In this document: positions 62,085-64,000 of the stretch, piece by piece | Numbering within the stretch: the first letter of the stretch is position 1 | How the letters are laid out: each line of letters starts with the position of its first letter | Source: Callaeas wilsoni | Taxonomy: Eukaryota > Chordata > Aves > Passeriformes > Callaeidae | Length of the DNA: 64,000 bases | Direction: 5' to 3' | Assembly (NCBI GenBank): GCA_013398955.1 | Contig: VWPU01004606.1 | Location: 1 to 64,000, forward strand | The notes under the pieces: generated by a model | Database searches by the model: none | Seen by the model: only the letters and a program-made list of their open reading frames with translations | Told to the model about the DNA's origin: nothing | Position numbers and translations under genes: made by a program

Positions 62085-62191
62085 ATTGTTGTTGTTGTTA
62101 TATTATTATTATTATTATTAATAATAATAATAATAATAATATCAATATCATTATTATCAATATCATTATTATCATTATTATGATTATTATC
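62085..62191. repeat. Compound (GTT)/(ATT)/(AAT)/(ATC-ATT) microsatellite
   Basis: Starts with GTT units (62087-62099), then about seven ATT units passing directly into about seven AAT units (62100-62142), which makes a perfect palindrome. It is followed by a repeated ATCAATATCATTATT unit and further ATT/ATC. The Ile/Leu-rich frame that overlaps it on the minus strand is only the translation of this repeat. Confidence 0.95.
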
Positions 62192-64000
62192 CTTAGGACC
62201 TGGTATTGTTTAAGAGAAACAAGAACTGCATCCTGAGGCTTTTCAGTACTGCAGTCCATTCCCCTGTCCCCAGGCATAAAATGGTACTGATGAAAGTGGG
62301 GGTTCACAGCATGTATCTTATTCCTACTTGCCTCATTTTGTTTTCCCCTAGGCACTAAAATCTATGACTTGCAGAATGCAGAAATTGGCATACAAACAAA
62401 ACTGATTTGGGATAAGCAGTGTGTAATCCTTTTGTATGTGGAAAGAAAATTAACTGTTATCTGGAATTAGTGTGACGTCTGAAACTGACAGTCAACGTAC
62501 AGATCCACAGTTCAATATTTCTACCCTTAGAAAACTCTAAGCCAGAGAAATCACAGCTTTAACAGTTCCATCTCAAAAGCCATCTTATTGTATTATAAAC
62601 AAAGATCAATATCTTTTGGTGGATTTATTTCTTAGGCACTGTCTTGCTGCATTTCACAGCATTATTTAATTAAAATCATAGGACAAGAGAATATCTAGGT
62701 TTAACCATCAGTCAATAATCCAAGTATTAAAGGCTACATCGTTTTTCCCCTTGCCTGAGGATTGCGTAAGTCTATTCTAGTATTTATTCCTAAAGACTGG
62801 CAAGCATAAGAATATGTTCTTGAGAAAGGTAAGAATAGATTTAGGGTAAGCATTTTAAACAGCTTTGAACTACTGCAGTCTATTAGGACTAGGCTTCAAA
62901 AGGCATATTATTAATCATTTTATGTGAAGACATACTGGCCACTGCTCATTAATATTTTTTCAGCTGTTTATGGTTTTATTCTTATCAGATATATTGTTAT
63001 TGTTATTGTTATCATTATTGATAGTTTATTATCACAAAGTCCTCTGGAGGAGTCTATGTTGGCCTCGAAGTCACTACCAGCCTATGTTTTGAAACTCTGG
63101 TTTGGTTGGTAGATTAAACACATCATGAATTTTGCCAGTTGCTGAAGCTCTGGGAAAATACTTTTACCTGCTCATCTGTGCCTCATTAAAGTCACAGACA
63201 TTAGTAATTTTTTTTCATTAAGCTAAGTTAAAGCATGATTTTTTTCTCCTTACCTTCACATACTCCAAAGAAGCTACAATTTAAGATGCAATGGACACAC
63301 CGAGGCAACAAAAATGATTATTCACTGGTATTCTCACTCTGCAGCTGGCAAATGTGAACATATGAAATGTGTAGTTGCTGATAATGGTACTAATGGAACA
63401 GATATCTTTTCATATTGAATCTGCCAAAAAGTAAAAAAAAAAAAAAGTTGGATTTTTTCATCTGCTTCTGTGTGATACATTCGATGCCCCAGTGGACATG
63501 TTAAGTACCAGTATTTTTTGAAGATTCCTTGAGAACTGGCATCCTGATCATGGAAAAGAGACATAATCTTGGAATGAAGAAAACTCTTGGCATTTACCAC
63601 CTTAGCCTAATTTCCCCCTTCTAAGACCTAATTTATTCTAAAAACAAAGCTTCAGCTAAACTGAATGCATTCCTCATCTTCCCAAAGATGCCTTAACCCA
63701 AATCCCCTGCCATCTTCCTTCGCTTCCTCGAGCTCACGGGATACCAGTTGATGAGGAGCTCTGTGGGACAGGCACTCTGTTATCAGCACCTGTGCAAAGC
63801 CTTGTCTGCACTACCGAATTGGGTGAACCACACCCTGCAGTGTCAGAGCAGTGACACGCGTGGTGTTGGGCACCAGCCAAGCCAACGCAGCAACCCTTCT
63901 GGGCCGCGTACTGTTTCCATGTCTCCAAAGCTACACAGCAACGAGGGGCTTCTTCGTGAATTTTCATATCAAATTCCATCAGAACTGAAAGCTGAGCATG
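62192..64000. other. Unassigned sequence to window end
   Basis: A short (ATTGTT)n tract at about 62992-63012, an A14 run at 63433-63446. From about 63700 the GC content rises. A minus-strand 81-codon frame (63734-63979) begins MEFDMKIHEEAP and contains eight Cys; it is unrecognised. No repeat detected at the end. Confidence 0.4.

Noticed and set aside
62098..62355. 85-codon minus frame with Ile/Leu-rich C-terminus, resembling a membrane peptide
   Set aside because: The hydrophobic part is only the translation of the ATT/AAT microsatellite.

Overview
The window reads as vertebrate nuclear DNA from a bird, probably a songbird (passerine). The avian evidence is direct. There are at least eight CR1 LINE fragments carrying the typical avian CR1 3' end, and four retroviral LTR-like insertions of types familiar from bird genomes. 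There is also a short retroposon at 37680-37810 whose head resembles tRNA-Ile and whose tail is CR1-like. That last architecture matches TguSINE1, which is described as arising in early passerines, so the songbird call rests on recalled literature plus the visible structure. The background is AT-rich, intron-like or intergenic sequence with short mononucleotide runs and ATT/AAT microsatellites. There is no bacterial gene organisation, CRISPR array, rRNA or functional tRNA.

Layout. Positions 1-180 are a dense CpG island with ETS- and Sp1-like motifs, most likely the edge of a promoter or first exon. A CR1 (minus, 163-785) begins directly at its edge. A plus CR1 scrap lies at 1973-2158. An unrecognised open frame at 2324-2523 looks like a possible terminal exon and is followed by a good poly(A) site at 3409-3430. 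From 3.8 to 8.3 kb there is an LTR (3791-4393), two CR1 pieces (5512-5740, 5800-6400) and a pair of inverted 99-bp repeats (6789-6887, 8146-8244). From 8.3 to 33 kb the DNA is mostly featureless, with CR1 copies at 17448, 22798, 26318 and 32386, an LTR at 24512-24974, and an LTR interrupted by an assembly gap (29186-29850, with N at 29440-29665). The 33.7-40 kb part holds a short LTR with a perfect 5-bp target duplication, a GC-rich insert, a strongly G-poor stretch, the SINE and an old plus-strand CR1. From 40 to 64 kb almost nothing is identifiable: a 23-bp LTR scar at 42683, a direct 89-bp repeat (48221 and 55241), an old interspersed repeat near 58285, and a large ATT/AAT palindromic microsatellite at 62085-62191.

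No protein-coding gene could be identified with confidence. Open frames scattered through the window are either decayed CR1 ORF2, translations of LTR or microsatellite DNA, frames running through the N gap, or short frames with no recognisable family. The main coding suggestions are weak: a possible last exon at 2324-2523 and a 173-codon frame at 9123-9644. I found no new biological system. The more interesting observations are structural: the two uncharacterised repeat pairs, target-site duplications that define LTR edges, the LTR scar, and the shared orientation of all LTRs.
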